Assembly: GCA_025455205.1 (NCBI GenBank)
Contig: JALOMZ010000025.1
Location: forward strand, 1-10,827
Direction of reading: 5' to 3'
From: Chitinophagaceae bacterium
GTDB lineage: Bacteria; Bacteroidota; Bacteroidia; Chitinophagales; Chitinophagaceae
Length of the DNA: 10,827 nt
The notes beneath the pieces are model-generated. The model searched no databases. It saw only the letters and a program-made list of their open reading frames with translations, and was not told where the DNA came from. The position numbers and the translations under genes are program-made. Below, piece by piece: positions 1 to 7,557 of the stretch (within the stretch, counting starts at the first letter, position 1; every line of letters begins with the position of its first letter).

Positions 1-697
1 GGGTGCTGCGAAGGCCCAGCTTCTCCACGATGCCGGTAACGTTTTCCACCTTCACCAGGTCGCCAATGGTGAAGGGCTTGTCGAAGAAGATGATAAAGGA
101 GGCGATGAGGTTTTCGAGGCTTTCACGGAAGGCCAGGGCCAGTGCGGCGCCCACGATGCTGAGGCCGGTGAGCACATGGCTCAGGTTGAAGCCCAGGGAG
201 TATTTCAGGATGAGCAGGATGCCAATGATCCATACAATCACCTTCAGGAAATCGCGCAGGAAGATCACCAGCTGGTCATCGGTGCGGTCGGCGGTGGCAG
301 CGGCTTTCTGCTGCAGTACATAGGATATATACAGGATAATGCGCTGGCAGAGCCAGATGAAGGATCCGATGAGTACACCCCGCCCCAGAGATTCCAGGAT
401 TTGTTTGAGGGATGCCTTGTAAATGCTGAATTGCAGAAAAGCCGGCATGTTCAGGCGGTAAAGGGCGGCCATCACTGAAAGCACCAGCAGAAAGAACCCG
501 ATGGGCGCCACCACCAGTTCCTGGAAACGCCGGCGGTCGAAGGCGCGGTTGCTGGAGTTTATGAGCCGGGCTATGAGCCAGGCGGTGCCTTTCGACAGCA
601 GCTTGCGGAAGAGGTATACAGAGCCAATGATGGCTGCTGATATCAGGTAACTGCGGAGGGTGTTGTTCCAGAGAACCTGGTCGAGGTAGTTTTCCAT
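1..697 (-). CDS. MscS-family mechanosensitive channel, N-terminal 232 residues (cut by window edge)
   Basis: Translating the minus strand from the ATG at 697 gives an open frame of 232 codons that runs off the left edge. Hydrophobic segments lie near residues 17-35, 62-82, 105-125 and 150-170. They are followed by the MscS pore helix and start of the beta domain at about 173-220: GLSIVGAALALAF, then RESLENLIAS, then FDKPFTIGDLVKV. The small-residue-rich pore helix followed by FxIGD is diagnostic of small-conductance mechanosensitive channels, inner-membrane valves that release solutes on hypo-osmotic shock. The four predicted helices make it longer at the N-terminus than minimal E. coli MscS. 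The soluble vestibule is outside the window. The start lies 12 bases after the stop of the preceding secreted-protein gene, so the two are probably co-transcribed with lpxH. No Shine-Dalgarno is visible (CTACCGCC before ATG). Family assignment is firm; the paralogue type is not resolvable. Confidence 0.93.
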   Translation of the reverse strand, partial: MENYLDQVLWNNTLRSYLISAAIIGSVYLFRKLLSKGTAWLIARLINSSNRAFDRRRFQELVVAPIGFFLLVLSVMAALYRLNMPAFLQFSIYKASLKQILESLGRGVLIGSFIWLCQRIILYISYVLQQKAAATADRTDDQLVIFLRDFLKVIVWIIGILLILKYSLGFNLSHVLTGLSIVGAALALAFRESLENLIASFIIFFDKPFTIGDLVKVENVTGIVEKLGLRST

Positions 698-709
698 GGC
701 GGTAGGGGG

Positions 710-1534
710 TTAGAATTCCTGAAGCCCGGCGGGCAGGGCATAGATAGTTAGGATGCCGGCTTCATTGAGCAGGTACAGCTTTCCGGCCTGCACCCGCATT
801 TTGCGGAAAGGAAGCCATTGCGGGGGCAGGGGAATGGTTCTTGTATTGATGCCATCGGGGCTTATCAGCGTGAGCGACCGGGCGTCTGCGGCCAGCAGAC
901 CTTTGCCGTAGCCCTGCAGCTGTCGCCAGCCCTGATGCGACAATATCTGCTGGTAAGCGCCGAAATAATCCATTACCATCAGCCCGCGGGTACTGTCGTA
1001 GGCATACAGCTTTTTGTTATAGTCTTCCAGTTTGAAGGGCCGGGGCGGGGTATCGAACAGTACCCGGAAATCGGCCGATTCCAGCAGTACGGTGCCTTCC
1101 TCATTGATCTTCTTCACCTTTGCGTCCAGGTCGTCGTAGAGCCAGATATTGTTGTCGTAACTCTGCGCTATGGCCTCGCACTGCAAAATGCCTGCCTGTC
1201 GTAAATCTATGATGGTTCTACGGTTGAGGAACCTGTCGAGGATTACCAGGGTGGCAAAGTCTTTATACCACAGGATGATGCGAAGCGGATTGGAGGCGTC
1301 TACTGTATGGAGGGTGCCAAAGTTCCTTACTTCGTTGAAAACGCCCATGGAGTCGAGCTGGTCGTTGAATTTGCGCAATTGCATATCGCTGCCCAGCAGG
1401 TAGAGGTTGCCCAGGTTGTCCACCTCAAAATTGGTCCAGCTGCCCGGCACCGTATGCAGCTTTTCCGGGGCTGGCTGGGCTGCCAGCGGAGCCAGGGAGC
1501 AACACAGCATCAGCAGAAGCAGCAGGGTTCGCAT
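710..1534 (-). CDS. Secreted 274-residue protein with propeller-like repeats, function unknown
   Basis: I start this gene at the ATG at 1534 because it opens a clear Sec signal peptide: MRTLLLLLML, then CCSLAPLAAQ, with likely cleavage near residue 20. The open frame continues upstream, but only through the lpxH coding region. The cysteines at 11-12 do not form a proper lipobox, so I expect a soluble periplasmic or secreted protein. The mature part repeats a short beta-rich pattern in which an N/D-x-LY-type strand is followed by a turn and a second strand: NLGNLYLLGSD (about 40-50), YDNNIWLYDDLD (126-137), YNKKLYAYDSTRG (172-184), DARSLTLISPDG (217-228) and QAGKLYLLNEAG (249-260). This resembles a small beta-propeller (inference). 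I recognise no catalytic motif. It begins 2 bases after the lpxH stop (TGA-CC-ATG) and ends 12 bases before the MscS-type channel, which suggests an envelope role. Confidence 0.85.
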   Translation of the reverse strand: MRTLLLLLMLCCSLAPLAAQPAPEKLHTVPGSWTNFEVDNLGNLYLLGSDMQLRKFNDQLDSMGVFNEVRNFGTLHTVDASNPLRIILWYKDFATLVILDRFLNRRTIIDLRQAGILQCEAIAQSYDNNIWLYDDLDAKVKKINEEGTVLLESADFRVLFDTPPRPFKLEDYNKKLYAYDSTRGLMVMDYFGAYQQILSHQGWRQLQGYGKGLLAADARSLTLISPDGINTRTIPLPPQWLPFRKMRVQAGKLYLLNEAGILTIYALPAGLQEF

Positions 1535-1536
1535 GG

Positions 1537-2295
1537 TCAGGAGGCAAAGGTTTGGAGGGTGATGTCTTCGCCATCGAAAACGGCATAGGTGAAGTGCAGC
1601 ACCCAGTCGCCCAGGTTTACATACCGGCTGTTGCCGGTGAGCGGGTGGATGCCGGGCACATGGCGGTGTCCGTAGATGAAATAGTCTACTGGCCTTTGCT
1701 TCAGTACTTCCTGACTGTGAATCATCAGCCATTCCTTGTCGGCCCCCAGGAATTGTTTCTCCGTTTCGGCCACCGCTTCGCGGCTCTTGCGGCTGAAGAA
1801 ATTGGCCAGTCCCATGCCAATGGCTGGCGGCAGCATGCCAAACAGCCACTGGCAAACAGGGTTGCGGAAGATGACCTTCAGGAATTTGTAGCCATGGTCG
1901 CCGGGGCCCAGGCCATCGCCATGCGCCACGAAGAATTGTTTGCCGCTGAATTCGAAATATGCTTCGTTGAAGTAAACGGCGATATTCAATTCCTGCTGGA
2001 AATAGTCCTTCATCCACATATCATGGTTGCCCACAAAGAAATGTACCGGTATACCGCTGTCGGTCAGTTCGGCCAGTTTGCCCAGCAGCCGCACATATCC
2101 TTTGGGTACCACGTATTTGTACTCGTACCAGAAGTCGAACATATCGCCAACAATGAAGATGGCGGCAGCCTCCTGCCTGATTTGCTCCAGAAAGGTCACC
2201 AGCTTTTGCTCGCGACGGCGGCTGGCGGCATAATCCGGGGCGCCCAGGTGGAAATCGGACAGGAAGAAGACTTTTTTGCCGGGGGGGATCTGCAT
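1537..2295 (-). CDS. lpxH: UDP-2,3-diacylglucosamine diphosphatase (LpxH-type metallophosphoesterase)
   Basis: This 252-residue protein has the full calcineurin-like metallophosphoesterase motif set: SDFHLG (D14, H16), GDMFDFW (D51), GNHDMW (N90, H91), AHGDG (H125) and YGHRHVPG (H210, H212). These residues hold the di-metal (Mn) centre. In this family LpxH hydrolyses UDP-2,3-diacylglucosamine to 2,3-diacylglucosamine-1-phosphate (lipid X) and UMP, a cytoplasmic membrane-face step of lipid A synthesis. Length and the W/F-rich insert between H125 and H210 fit the LpxH branch rather than generic phosphodiesterases. A second LpxH-like paralogue of different specificity cannot be excluded. There is no alternative methionine before the first metal motif, so the ATG at 2295 is well supported. 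It looks like the first gene of an operon with the secreted protein and the MscS channel. A TAAATTTG box lies only four bases before the ATG. Confidence 0.92.
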   Translation of the reverse strand: MQIPPGKKVFFLSDFHLGAPDYAASRRREQKLVTFLEQIRQEAAAIFIVGDMFDFWYEYKYVVPKGYVRLLGKLAELTDSGIPVHFFVGNHDMWMKDYFQQELNIAVYFNEAYFEFSGKQFFVAHGDGLGPGDHGYKFLKVIFRNPVCQWLFGMLPPAIGMGLANFFSRKSREAVAETEKQFLGADKEWLMIHSQEVLKQRPVDYFIYGHRHVPGIHPLTGNSRYVNLGDWVLHFTYAVFDGEDITLQTFAS

Positions 2296-2299
2296 GGCA

Positions 2300-2307
2300 C
2301 AAATTTA
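2300..2307 (-). promoter_or_regulatory. Bacteroidota-type -7 box (TAAATTTG) immediately before lpxH
   Basis: On the minus strand the sequence TAAATTTG matches the TAnnTTTG consensus used by the Bacteroidota housekeeping sigma factor. It ends four bases before the lpxH ATG. I found no TTG at the expected -33 distance. If functional, transcription would begin at or within a few bases of the start codon, giving a leaderless or nearly leaderless mRNA. An eight-base match with two free positions can arise by chance. Confidence 0.45.
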
Positions 2308-2429
2308 GGCGGATGGCTGCAAAGCGAATTGGGATCAGCCATTAATGCAGGCCCGGGATGCTTTGCATTTGGTGTCCAAAGTATTACATTCATGTTGCAC
2401 TTATTCCATATTCTGAAAAAGAATCAACC

Positions 2430-4178
2430 ATGAAATTGCCGCCAGTAATCGTTGGAGTCTTGATCAGCTTTTTCCTCGCCTGGGCTTTGCATGCAAGCTT
2501 GCGTGATGCGAACGAGCCGCCTTTTGTCTCCTATCAACAATACCTGCAATCCAAGGCAGTTATTGGATGTGGAGCTTCGGGTGAGGGTGGTTTTGACTGG
2601 CGGGTAGACGAAGCCCAGATTCCGCTGTTGCAGGGCTGGGGCAGCTTCAGGTGGCATGTTACTGCTGCCAATGATTCGGCACAGATCTATTTCAACCAGG
2701 GCATCAACATGTACTACAGCTTTCACATGATTGAAGCCAAAGCATCCTTTGCCAAAGCGGCACGGTTCGATCCTGATTGTGCCATGGCGTATTGGGGGCT
2801 GGCTATGTCCTATGGGGTGAATTATAACTATGCCATGCTCAAAAATGCCCCGGAGGCCATGGATGCCATGGCGCAGGCGCAACGCGCGGTCAACAACGAA
2901 ACGCCGCTTGAAAAAGATATCATTGGCACATTGGTTGCCCGGTACAATAAGGATACTTCGGTGAGCAGGAGCCAGCAAAACACCGATTATGAGAAGGCTA
3001 TTAAACAAGTACTGGACAAATATCCTGACGATGGAAATGTGAATGCATTGTATGCCGACGCATTGATGGTGCAGCACCCGTGGGATATGTACGATATCAA
3101 TGGCAAACCCAAACCGTGGACTCCGGCCATTGTTGCGGTGCTGGAAAAGGCGCTCAAAAAGCATCCCGATCATCCGAGCCTCAACCATTTGTACATCCAT
3201 GCCATGGAAGGCGGCGAGCAAGCCGATGATGCGTTAAAGAGTGCATGGCGGCTGAGCACCATGATGCCCATGGTAAGTCACATGGTGCACATGCCTTCGC
3301 ACATTTTTATCCGCACCGGTCACTACAAGGAAGGTATGCTGGTGAATGATTCTTCCATTAACGGTTTCAGCGCCTACTACGCACAATATCCCCAGGTGGA
3401 GGGCGACACCTATCTGTATCTCATCCACAATCTGCACATGAAAGCGGCCTGTACCATGTACAGAGGCAACGCCAGGGATGCCTATGAAGCTTCCAGACAG
3501 TTGCAGGCAGCTGTTCCTGCCAAGTACATGGAGATGGGCGGTGGCATGGGCAATTATATGCAGTATGCCTACAGTACACCGGTGATGATGCAGGTTCGCT
3601 TTGGGTGGTGGGACAGCTTGCTGGCCGCGCCACGCATCAACCGGCAACTGAAATATGCATGGGCCATTCAAACCTTTGGGAAGGGGATGGCTTGGTGCAG
3701 AAAGGGCAACGTTCAACAAGCTCAAGCCATGCTGGCAGATCTGAAAGGGCTTGAAAATGACGCTTCCCTGCAGGAACAGTTTGAAACCATCAATCCGGCA
3801 CATAAAGGACTGGGCGTAATGATCTCATTGTTAGAAGGCACCATTGAGTGGCAAAACAATCGTCTTGATGCCGCTGTTGCTGCTTACGAGCAGGCAGTTC
3901 AGCGGGAGGATGGTTTCATGTACCAGGAGCCAAGGGATTGGTTGCTGCCTACGAGGCATTACCTGGGGGCCGCATTATTGGCCAGGCAGCGCTTTGCCGA
4001 AGCGGAGCAGGTGTATCAGAAAGAACTGGTGATCAATCCGAGGAATGTATGGAGTTTGTATGGCTTGCTCCAATCCCAGCGGGACCTGGGCAAGGAAAAG
4101 GAATCGGCCCGAACCGGTACACAGTTGGAGCATGCTTCTGAGGGAAATGACATCAGGCTGATGGGTTCAATAATGTAG
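2430..4178 (+). CDS. Exported TPR-repeat protein with histidine-rich central motifs
   Basis: The frame is open from 2358, but I choose the ATG at 2430, which opens a signal peptide or N-terminal anchor (MKLPPVIVGV, LISFFLAWAL, HA), giving 582 residues. TPR-like helix pairs are visible at about 86-128 (FNQGINMYYSFHMIEAKASF, then AKAARFDPDCAMAYWGLAMS) and near 471-550 (ending FAEAEQVYQKELVINPRNVW). The middle carries clustered histidines: NHLYIHAMEGG (H253, H257), SHMVHMPSHIFIRTGHY (H284, H287, H291, H298) and LIHNLHMKA (H333, H336). The layout resembles large exported TPR proteins common in Bacteroidota genomes whose function I do not know. It is probably periplasmic. It stands alone on the plus strand, divergent from lpxH and convergent with the next gene 11 bases away. 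Five 60-base lines counted by hand are 40-53% GC, lower than most neighbouring lines. No TAnnTTTG box precedes it. Confidence 0.85.
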   Translation: MKLPPVIVGVLISFFLAWALHASLRDANEPPFVSYQQYLQSKAVIGCGASGEGGFDWRVDEAQIPLLQGWGSFRWHVTAANDSAQIYFNQGINMYYSFHMIEAKASFAKAARFDPDCAMAYWGLAMSYGVNYNYAMLKNAPEAMDAMAQAQRAVNNETPLEKDIIGTLVARYNKDTSVSRSQQNTDYEKAIKQVLDKYPDDGNVNALYADALMVQHPWDMYDINGKPKPWTPAIVAVLEKALKKHPDHPSLNHLYIHAMEGGEQADDALKSAWRLSTMMPMVSHMVHMPSHIFIRTGHYKEGMLVNDSSINGFSAYYAQYPQVEGDTYLYLIHNLHMKAACTMYRGNARDAYEASRQLQAAVPAKYMEMGGGMGNYMQYAYSTPVMMQVRFGWWDSLLAAPRINRQLKYAWAIQTFGKGMAWCRKGNVQQAQAMLADLKGLENDASLQEQFETINPAHKGLGVMISLLEGTIEWQNNRLDAAVAAYEQAVQREDGFMYQEPRDWLLPTRHYLGAALLARQRFAEAEQVYQKELVINPRNVWSLYGLLQSQRDLGKEKESARTGTQLEHASEGNDIRLMGSIM

Positions 4179-4189
4179 CCTGCGGTTTT

Positions 4190-4627
4190 CTAAAGGCTTT
4201 TCATTTTTTCCTGCAGGTATTGCAGCACATCGCCCGATGCCACCACGGGTTTGTCGGTTACATCGGCGGTATACCAGTATACCCAGGCGGTAGCGGTCTG
4301 GCCGTTGTCGATCCACACCTCGGTCAGGTCTCGCCGGTATTCCGAAGGCTCGTCATACGATGCATCTATGCCTTCGTAATCGTCCAGCTGGGCCATGGCC
4401 CATTCAAATTCATCGGCATGGCGTATGGTGTACAGTTCGCCAATAATGAAACGGTCTTCTGCAGTGGGCAGTGCGGCGGGGTAGGCGCCCAGGTCGTACA
4501 GGGTGCCCCTGATCCTGCCGGGTGATACAAGGTCAAAATACTGGCTGATATAGTTGTAGGCCGGGCTGTTGAATCCGCTGCGCAGGGATCCGTACACGAA
4601 AATGTTGTGGCAGGTTGGTGTGCTCAT
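4190..4627 (-). CDS. Gamma-glutamylcyclotransferase-fold protein (AIG2/GGACT-like)
   Basis: This is a 145-residue, single-domain protein, the usual size for this fold. The N-terminus has the substrate-loop signature FVYGSLRSGF (Y12-L15), followed by GTLYDLGAYPAAL (41-53), GELYTI (63-68) and LDDYEGID (81-88). E85 in that last motif is the candidate general acid/base. Family members release 5-oxoproline from gamma-glutamyl amines, gamma-glutamyl peptides or glutathione, and many bacterial homologues have no known substrate. It is predicted cytoplasmic, with no signal peptide. The start is 45 bases after the LUD gene stop on the same strand, so it is plausibly the last gene of the rsfS-ftsH-LUD unit. 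Its stop faces that of the TPR gene across 11 bases, with no clear hairpin terminator between them. Fold assignment is confident; substrate is not. Confidence 0.88.
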   Translation of the reverse strand: MSTPTCHNIFVYGSLRSGFNSPAYNYISQYFDLVSPGRIRGTLYDLGAYPAALPTAEDRFIIGELYTIRHADEFEWAMAQLDDYEGIDASYDEPSEYRRDLTEVWIDNGQTATAWVYWYTADVTDKPVVASGDVLQYLQEKMKSL

Positions 4628-4672
4628 GGTGCTGGCTTTGGCGTAAAGGTCCGTGCTGGCGGGCAGAAAACC

Positions 4673-5314
4673 TCAGCCCTGGTCTATCAGAAAGCAGAAA
4701 ACTTCTTTCGGGCCGTGCACGCCGGTAACCAGGGTCTTCTCAATGTCGGCGGTCCGGCTGGGGCCGCTGGCAAAAGACAATTGGGAGGGCAGGGCCGCTC
4801 CGTATTGCTGCTGCAGGAGGGCCAGGGCATCCGAAATATCATATACCAGCTGGCGGGTGGTGGCCAGGCAGATATGTACGGGTGCGTACACGCTGGGTGT
4901 TCGGCCCCCGGAGGCGGTGCTGCTGAGTACCAGGGTACCGGTGCGGGCCACCAGGCATTCGGCGGCGGTGATGCTGGCATGGCAGTCGGCCAATTGGTTG
5001 TGCCAGGGCAGGTTCCAGCCGGCGGTTTCCAGTGCCCGGCGCAGGGAAGAGTCGGTGCAGAACCATTTCTGCATGCCCCGCTTGGCGGCGAGTACCTGCA
5101 ATTGCTGGCATACCTCGGTCATGGATTCACACCATGAAAACTGCCCCTGCAGCTGGGTAAACTGTTCGGCAAACAGAATGGCCAGGTCTTCCGGCTGTCC
5201 CTGGAAGAGGTCCGGCACAGCCGTGTCTGCCGCTGCGGGAAAGGGAACAGGCACTGAGTGCTTCAGTGCCTGTTGTATGCGTTGGAGGATCGCTTTTTTG
5301 GCGTTGTCAGGCAT
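4673..5314 (-). CDS. LUD-domain protein (LutC/YkgG family)
   Basis: The 213-residue protein matches the LUD (lactate utilization) domain of LutC/YkgG. The C-terminal half has ECLVARTGTLVL (119-130), the ASGGRTPSVYAPVHICLA stretch (134-151) and the family hallmark FASGPSRTADIEKTLVTGVHGP (181-202). In Bacillus, LutC works with the iron-sulfur proteins LutA and LutB in L-lactate oxidation. No lutA or lutB lies in this window, so a lactate role is uncertain. I recall stand-alone LUD genes behind ftsH as recurrent in Bacteroidota, which would suggest a separate, uncharacterised job. It starts 9 bases after the ftsH stop, so co-transcription is very likely. The protein is cytoplasmic, with no signal peptide or cysteine cluster for an iron-sulfur site. 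Confidence 0.88.
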   Translation of the reverse strand: MPDNAKKAILQRIQQALKHSVPVPFPAAADTAVPDLFQGQPEDLAILFAEQFTQLQGQFSWCESMTEVCQQLQVLAAKRGMQKWFCTDSSLRRALETAGWNLPWHNQLADCHASITAAECLVARTGTLVLSSTASGGRTPSVYAPVHICLATTRQLVYDISDALALLQQQYGAALPSQLSFASGPSRTADIEKTLVTGVHGPKEVFCFLIDQG

Positions 5315-5323
5315 AGGCCGAAA

Positions 5324-7465
5324 TTACGCGGATTTGTTATCGGGTGCAGGCGCCGTTGTGTCTGTTGCCGTACCGTTGGTGTCGGCCGTTTCCGGTTCAG
5401 TGGCTTCCGGCGTTTGTGCCGGTGCTTCTACCACGCCTACCTCTTCAGCCGGGTGTGCATGCGGTGCCGGGTTTTCATCCACAATATGGATCGGGCTCTT
5501 CACTTCAAAGGGCCTTTTGCCAATCAGGTCTTCCACATCGCTCTGGAAGAGCACTTCCTTCTCCAGCAGGGCCTTTGCCAGCTTCTCTACGTCCAGCTTC
5601 TTCTCTGTGAGCAGCTGCTTGGTACGGCGGTAGGCCGCATCTATCAGCTTGCGCACTTCCTCATCAATCATCTTGCCGGTTTCCTCGCTGTAGGGCTTGG
5701 TGAAGGTCTGATCGGCATTGGGATCGTAATAGCTTACATTGCCCACCTTATCGTTCATGCCGTATACAGTCACCATGCCGTAGGCGGTACGGGTAATCTG
5801 CTGCAGGTCGTTGCTGGCGCCGGTACTGATCTTGCCGAAGAAAATATCTTCTGCTGCCCGACCGCCCAGGGTCATGCAGATCTGGTCCATCAGCTGGTCG
5901 GTATTGTAGAGGTACTGTTCTTTGGGCGTGTACTGGGCGTAGCCCAGGGCTGCTGTGCCACGGGGCACAATGGTCACTTTCAGCAGCGGGTAGGCATGCT
6001 CCAGGTACCAGCCGCAGATGGCGTGGCCGGCTTCGTGGTAGGCAATGATCTCCTTTTCCTCCGGGCTGATGAGCTTGTTCTTTTTTTCGAGGCCGCCGAT
6101 CACGCGGTCGATGGCATCCTGGAAATCGCTCATGTCCACGGCATCCTTGCTCTTGCGGGCGGCTATCAGGGCGGCTTCGTTGCACACGTTGGCAATGTCG
6201 GCACCCGCAAAGCCCGGCGTTTGTTCGGCCAGCTTGTGGATGTCCAGCGTCTGCGACACCTTGATGGGTTTGAGGTGCACCTTGAAGATCTGCTCGCGGC
6301 CGGTTACATCCGGGCGGTCGATGCTGATCTGCCGGTCGAAGCGGCCGGGGCGCAGCAGGGCGCTGTCCAGCACATCGGGGCGGTTGGTAGCTGCCAGGAT
6401 GATGATGCCGGTGTCGCCGCCAAAGCCATCCATTTCCACCAGCAGCTGGTTGAGGGTGTTTTCCCGTTCATCGTTGCTCATGATGGCATTGCGTCCTCGG
6501 GCCCGGCCAATGGCATCAATCTCATCAATGAATATGATACAGGGGGCTTTTTCCCGGGCCTGCTTGAAGAGGTCGCGCACGCGGCTGGCGCCCACGCCTA
6601 CAAACATCTCCACAAAGTCGGAGCCGCTGAGGCTGAAGAAGGGCACTTTGGCTTCTCCCGCCATGGCCTTGGCCAGCAGGGTCTTGCCGGTGCCGGGGGG
6701 GCCAACCAGCAGGGCGCCTTTGGGAATCTTGCCGCCCAGGGCGGTGTATTTCTTGGGATTCTTCAGAAAGTCTACGATCTCCATCACCTCCACCTTGGCT
6801 TCGTCGAGGCCGGCCACGTCGGCAAAGGTGACGTTTACCTTCATGTCCTTATCGAACAACTGGGCACGGCTTTTGCCAATGTTGAAGATGCCGCCTGCAC
6901 CACCGCCGCCTGCACCACCGCCCATTTTGCGCATCATCAGCACAAAAAACAGCACAAAGAGGCCAATGGTGAGCAGGGTATTCATGAGCGGGCCCCAGAG
7001 CTCGCCTTCATCGGTTACTTTGGCATTCAGCTTTTCGAGCCCGTTGGTTTCCCGGAATTTGGTAAGCTCCTCATTCCAGCTGTCCCAGCCGGTAATGCTG
7101 AACTCAAAATGGGGTCCGTTGGGGTTGGCCACGGCACGGGCCTCCTTGAACTTGGCCACATAGTATGGCTTCTTGAGGCTGTCGGGGTGAATATATACGC
7201 GCACCAGCATTTTGTTGCGCACATCCAGCACCTTCTGCACATCGCCTGTTTTGTACATCTGTTCCAGGAAGGTCTTGCTGTCTATTTCCAGGGCGCTGCT
7301 GCCGGTATTGAAATACTGGGCACCCAGCAGGATCACGGCAATGGCGGCATAGATCCAGTAGATACTGAACCGGGGGCCGCGGCGGCCGGGCTTTTCATCC
7401 CCGCCGGAATTGCGTTGAAAGGGTGACCGGTTTTGGCTGTTCTGTTGTCTCTCTTCAGGTAACAT
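5324..7465 (-). CDS. ftsH: ATP-dependent zinc metalloprotease FtsH
   Basis: A 713-residue membrane-anchored AAA+ protease. TM1 spans about 34-52, a periplasmic domain follows to about 157, and TM2 spans about 158-178. A glycine-rich linker (182-192) leads to the AAA module: Walker A GPPGTGKT (255-262), Walker B IIFIDEID (310-317) and the SRH with arginine fingers in LLRPGRFD (R372, R375). The peptidase has HEAGH (H477, E478, H481), and D553 in ASNDLQQIT is the likely third zinc ligand. FtsH extracts and degrades misfolded membrane proteins and selected cytosolic ones as a hexamer. After about residue 655 comes a tail rich in P, A, T, E and D, longer than the core needs. The minus-strand gap to rsfS is 92 bases. 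It is AT-rich and could hold a promoter, but no TAnnTTTG is visible. The LUD gene follows after 9 bases. Confidence 0.98.
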   Translation of the reverse strand: MLPEERQQNSQNRSPFQRNSGGDEKPGRRGPRFSIYWIYAAIAVILLGAQYFNTGSSALEIDSKTFLEQMYKTGDVQKVLDVRNKMLVRVYIHPDSLKKPYYVAKFKEARAVANPNGPHFEFSITGWDSWNEELTKFRETNGLEKLNAKVTDEGELWGPLMNTLLTIGLFVLFFVLMMRKMGGGAGGGGAGGIFNIGKSRAQLFDKDMKVNVTFADVAGLDEAKVEVMEIVDFLKNPKKYTALGGKIPKGALLVGPPGTGKTLLAKAMAGEAKVPFFSLSGSDFVEMFVGVGASRVRDLFKQAREKAPCIIFIDEIDAIGRARGRNAIMSNDERENTLNQLLVEMDGFGGDTGIIILAATNRPDVLDSALLRPGRFDRQISIDRPDVTGREQIFKVHLKPIKVSQTLDIHKLAEQTPGFAGADIANVCNEAALIAARKSKDAVDMSDFQDAIDRVIGGLEKKNKLISPEEKEIIAYHEAGHAICGWYLEHAYPLLKVTIVPRGTAALGYAQYTPKEQYLYNTDQLMDQICMTLGGRAAEDIFFGKISTGASNDLQQITRTAYGMVTVYGMNDKVGNVSYYDPNADQTFTKPYSEETGKMIDEEVRKLIDAAYRRTKQLLTEKKLDVEKLAKALLEKEVLFQSDVEDLIGKRPFEVKSPIHIVDENPAPHAHPAEEVGVVEAPAQTPEATEPETADTNGTATDTTAPAPDNKSA
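6890..6919 (+). repeat. Exact tandem 15-base repeat inside ftsH (Gly-rich linker)
   Basis: The plus-strand unit GCCGCCTGCACCACC occurs twice back to back with no mismatch. On the coding strand it encodes Gly/Ala-rich residues near 183-192 of FtsH, between TM2 and the AAA module. Being a multiple of three, copy changes would lengthen or shorten the linker without shifting frame, so strand slippage could vary it among strains (inference). Confidence 0.9.
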
Positions 7466-7557
7466 ATTTTGTGGGTATCAGCTTTATAATTGTTTGGGAG
7501 GTAAAAAGGTTGATGGTGTGTATGATCAATTAACAAATCCGGAAGGGGTTGGCGGCC
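7466..7557 (-). other. AT-rich gap between rsfS and ftsH with a small inverted repeat
   Basis: These 92 bases separate the rsfS stop from the ftsH start and are visibly richer in A and T than the flanking genes. They contain TTGAT at 7510-7514 and ATCAA at 7525-7529, an inverted repeat with a 10-base spacer that could be an operator half-site pair or chance. No TAnnTTTG box and no strong hairpin with a T-run were seen. A separate ftsH promoter here is possible but not shown. Confidence 0.25.

Noticed and set aside
1535..2017. N-terminal extension of the secreted-protein frame up to 2017
   Set aside because: The extra residues lie entirely inside lpxH in another frame and would bury a clear signal peptide that begins at 1534.
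2358..2429. Upstream ATG for the TPR gene at 2358
   Set aside because: It would add 24 residues in front of a good signal peptide; the ATG at 2430 is the better start.
1552..2433. A 293-codon plus-strand open frame opposite lpxH, running into the divergent region
   Set aside because: lpxH has every metallophosphoesterase motif on the minus strand. The plus frame shows no domain and looks like an antisense shadow.
4176..4200. Possible bidirectional terminator between the TPR and GGACT-like genes
   Set aside because: Only a 4-base AGCC/GGCT pairing with a long loop is present near a T-rich stretch, which is too weak to call.
4653..5633. A 326-codon plus-strand frame opposite the LUD gene and the end of ftsH
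   Set aside because: It spans two well-supported minus-strand genes and is rich in Ser, Cys and Arg with no domain pattern, typical of an antisense shadow.
5258..7426. A 722-codon open frame on the plus strand opposite ftsH
   Set aside because: The minus strand encodes an unmistakable FtsH with all motifs. The opposite frame has no recognisable domain and is explained by GC-rich third codon positions, which suppress stops in one antisense frame.
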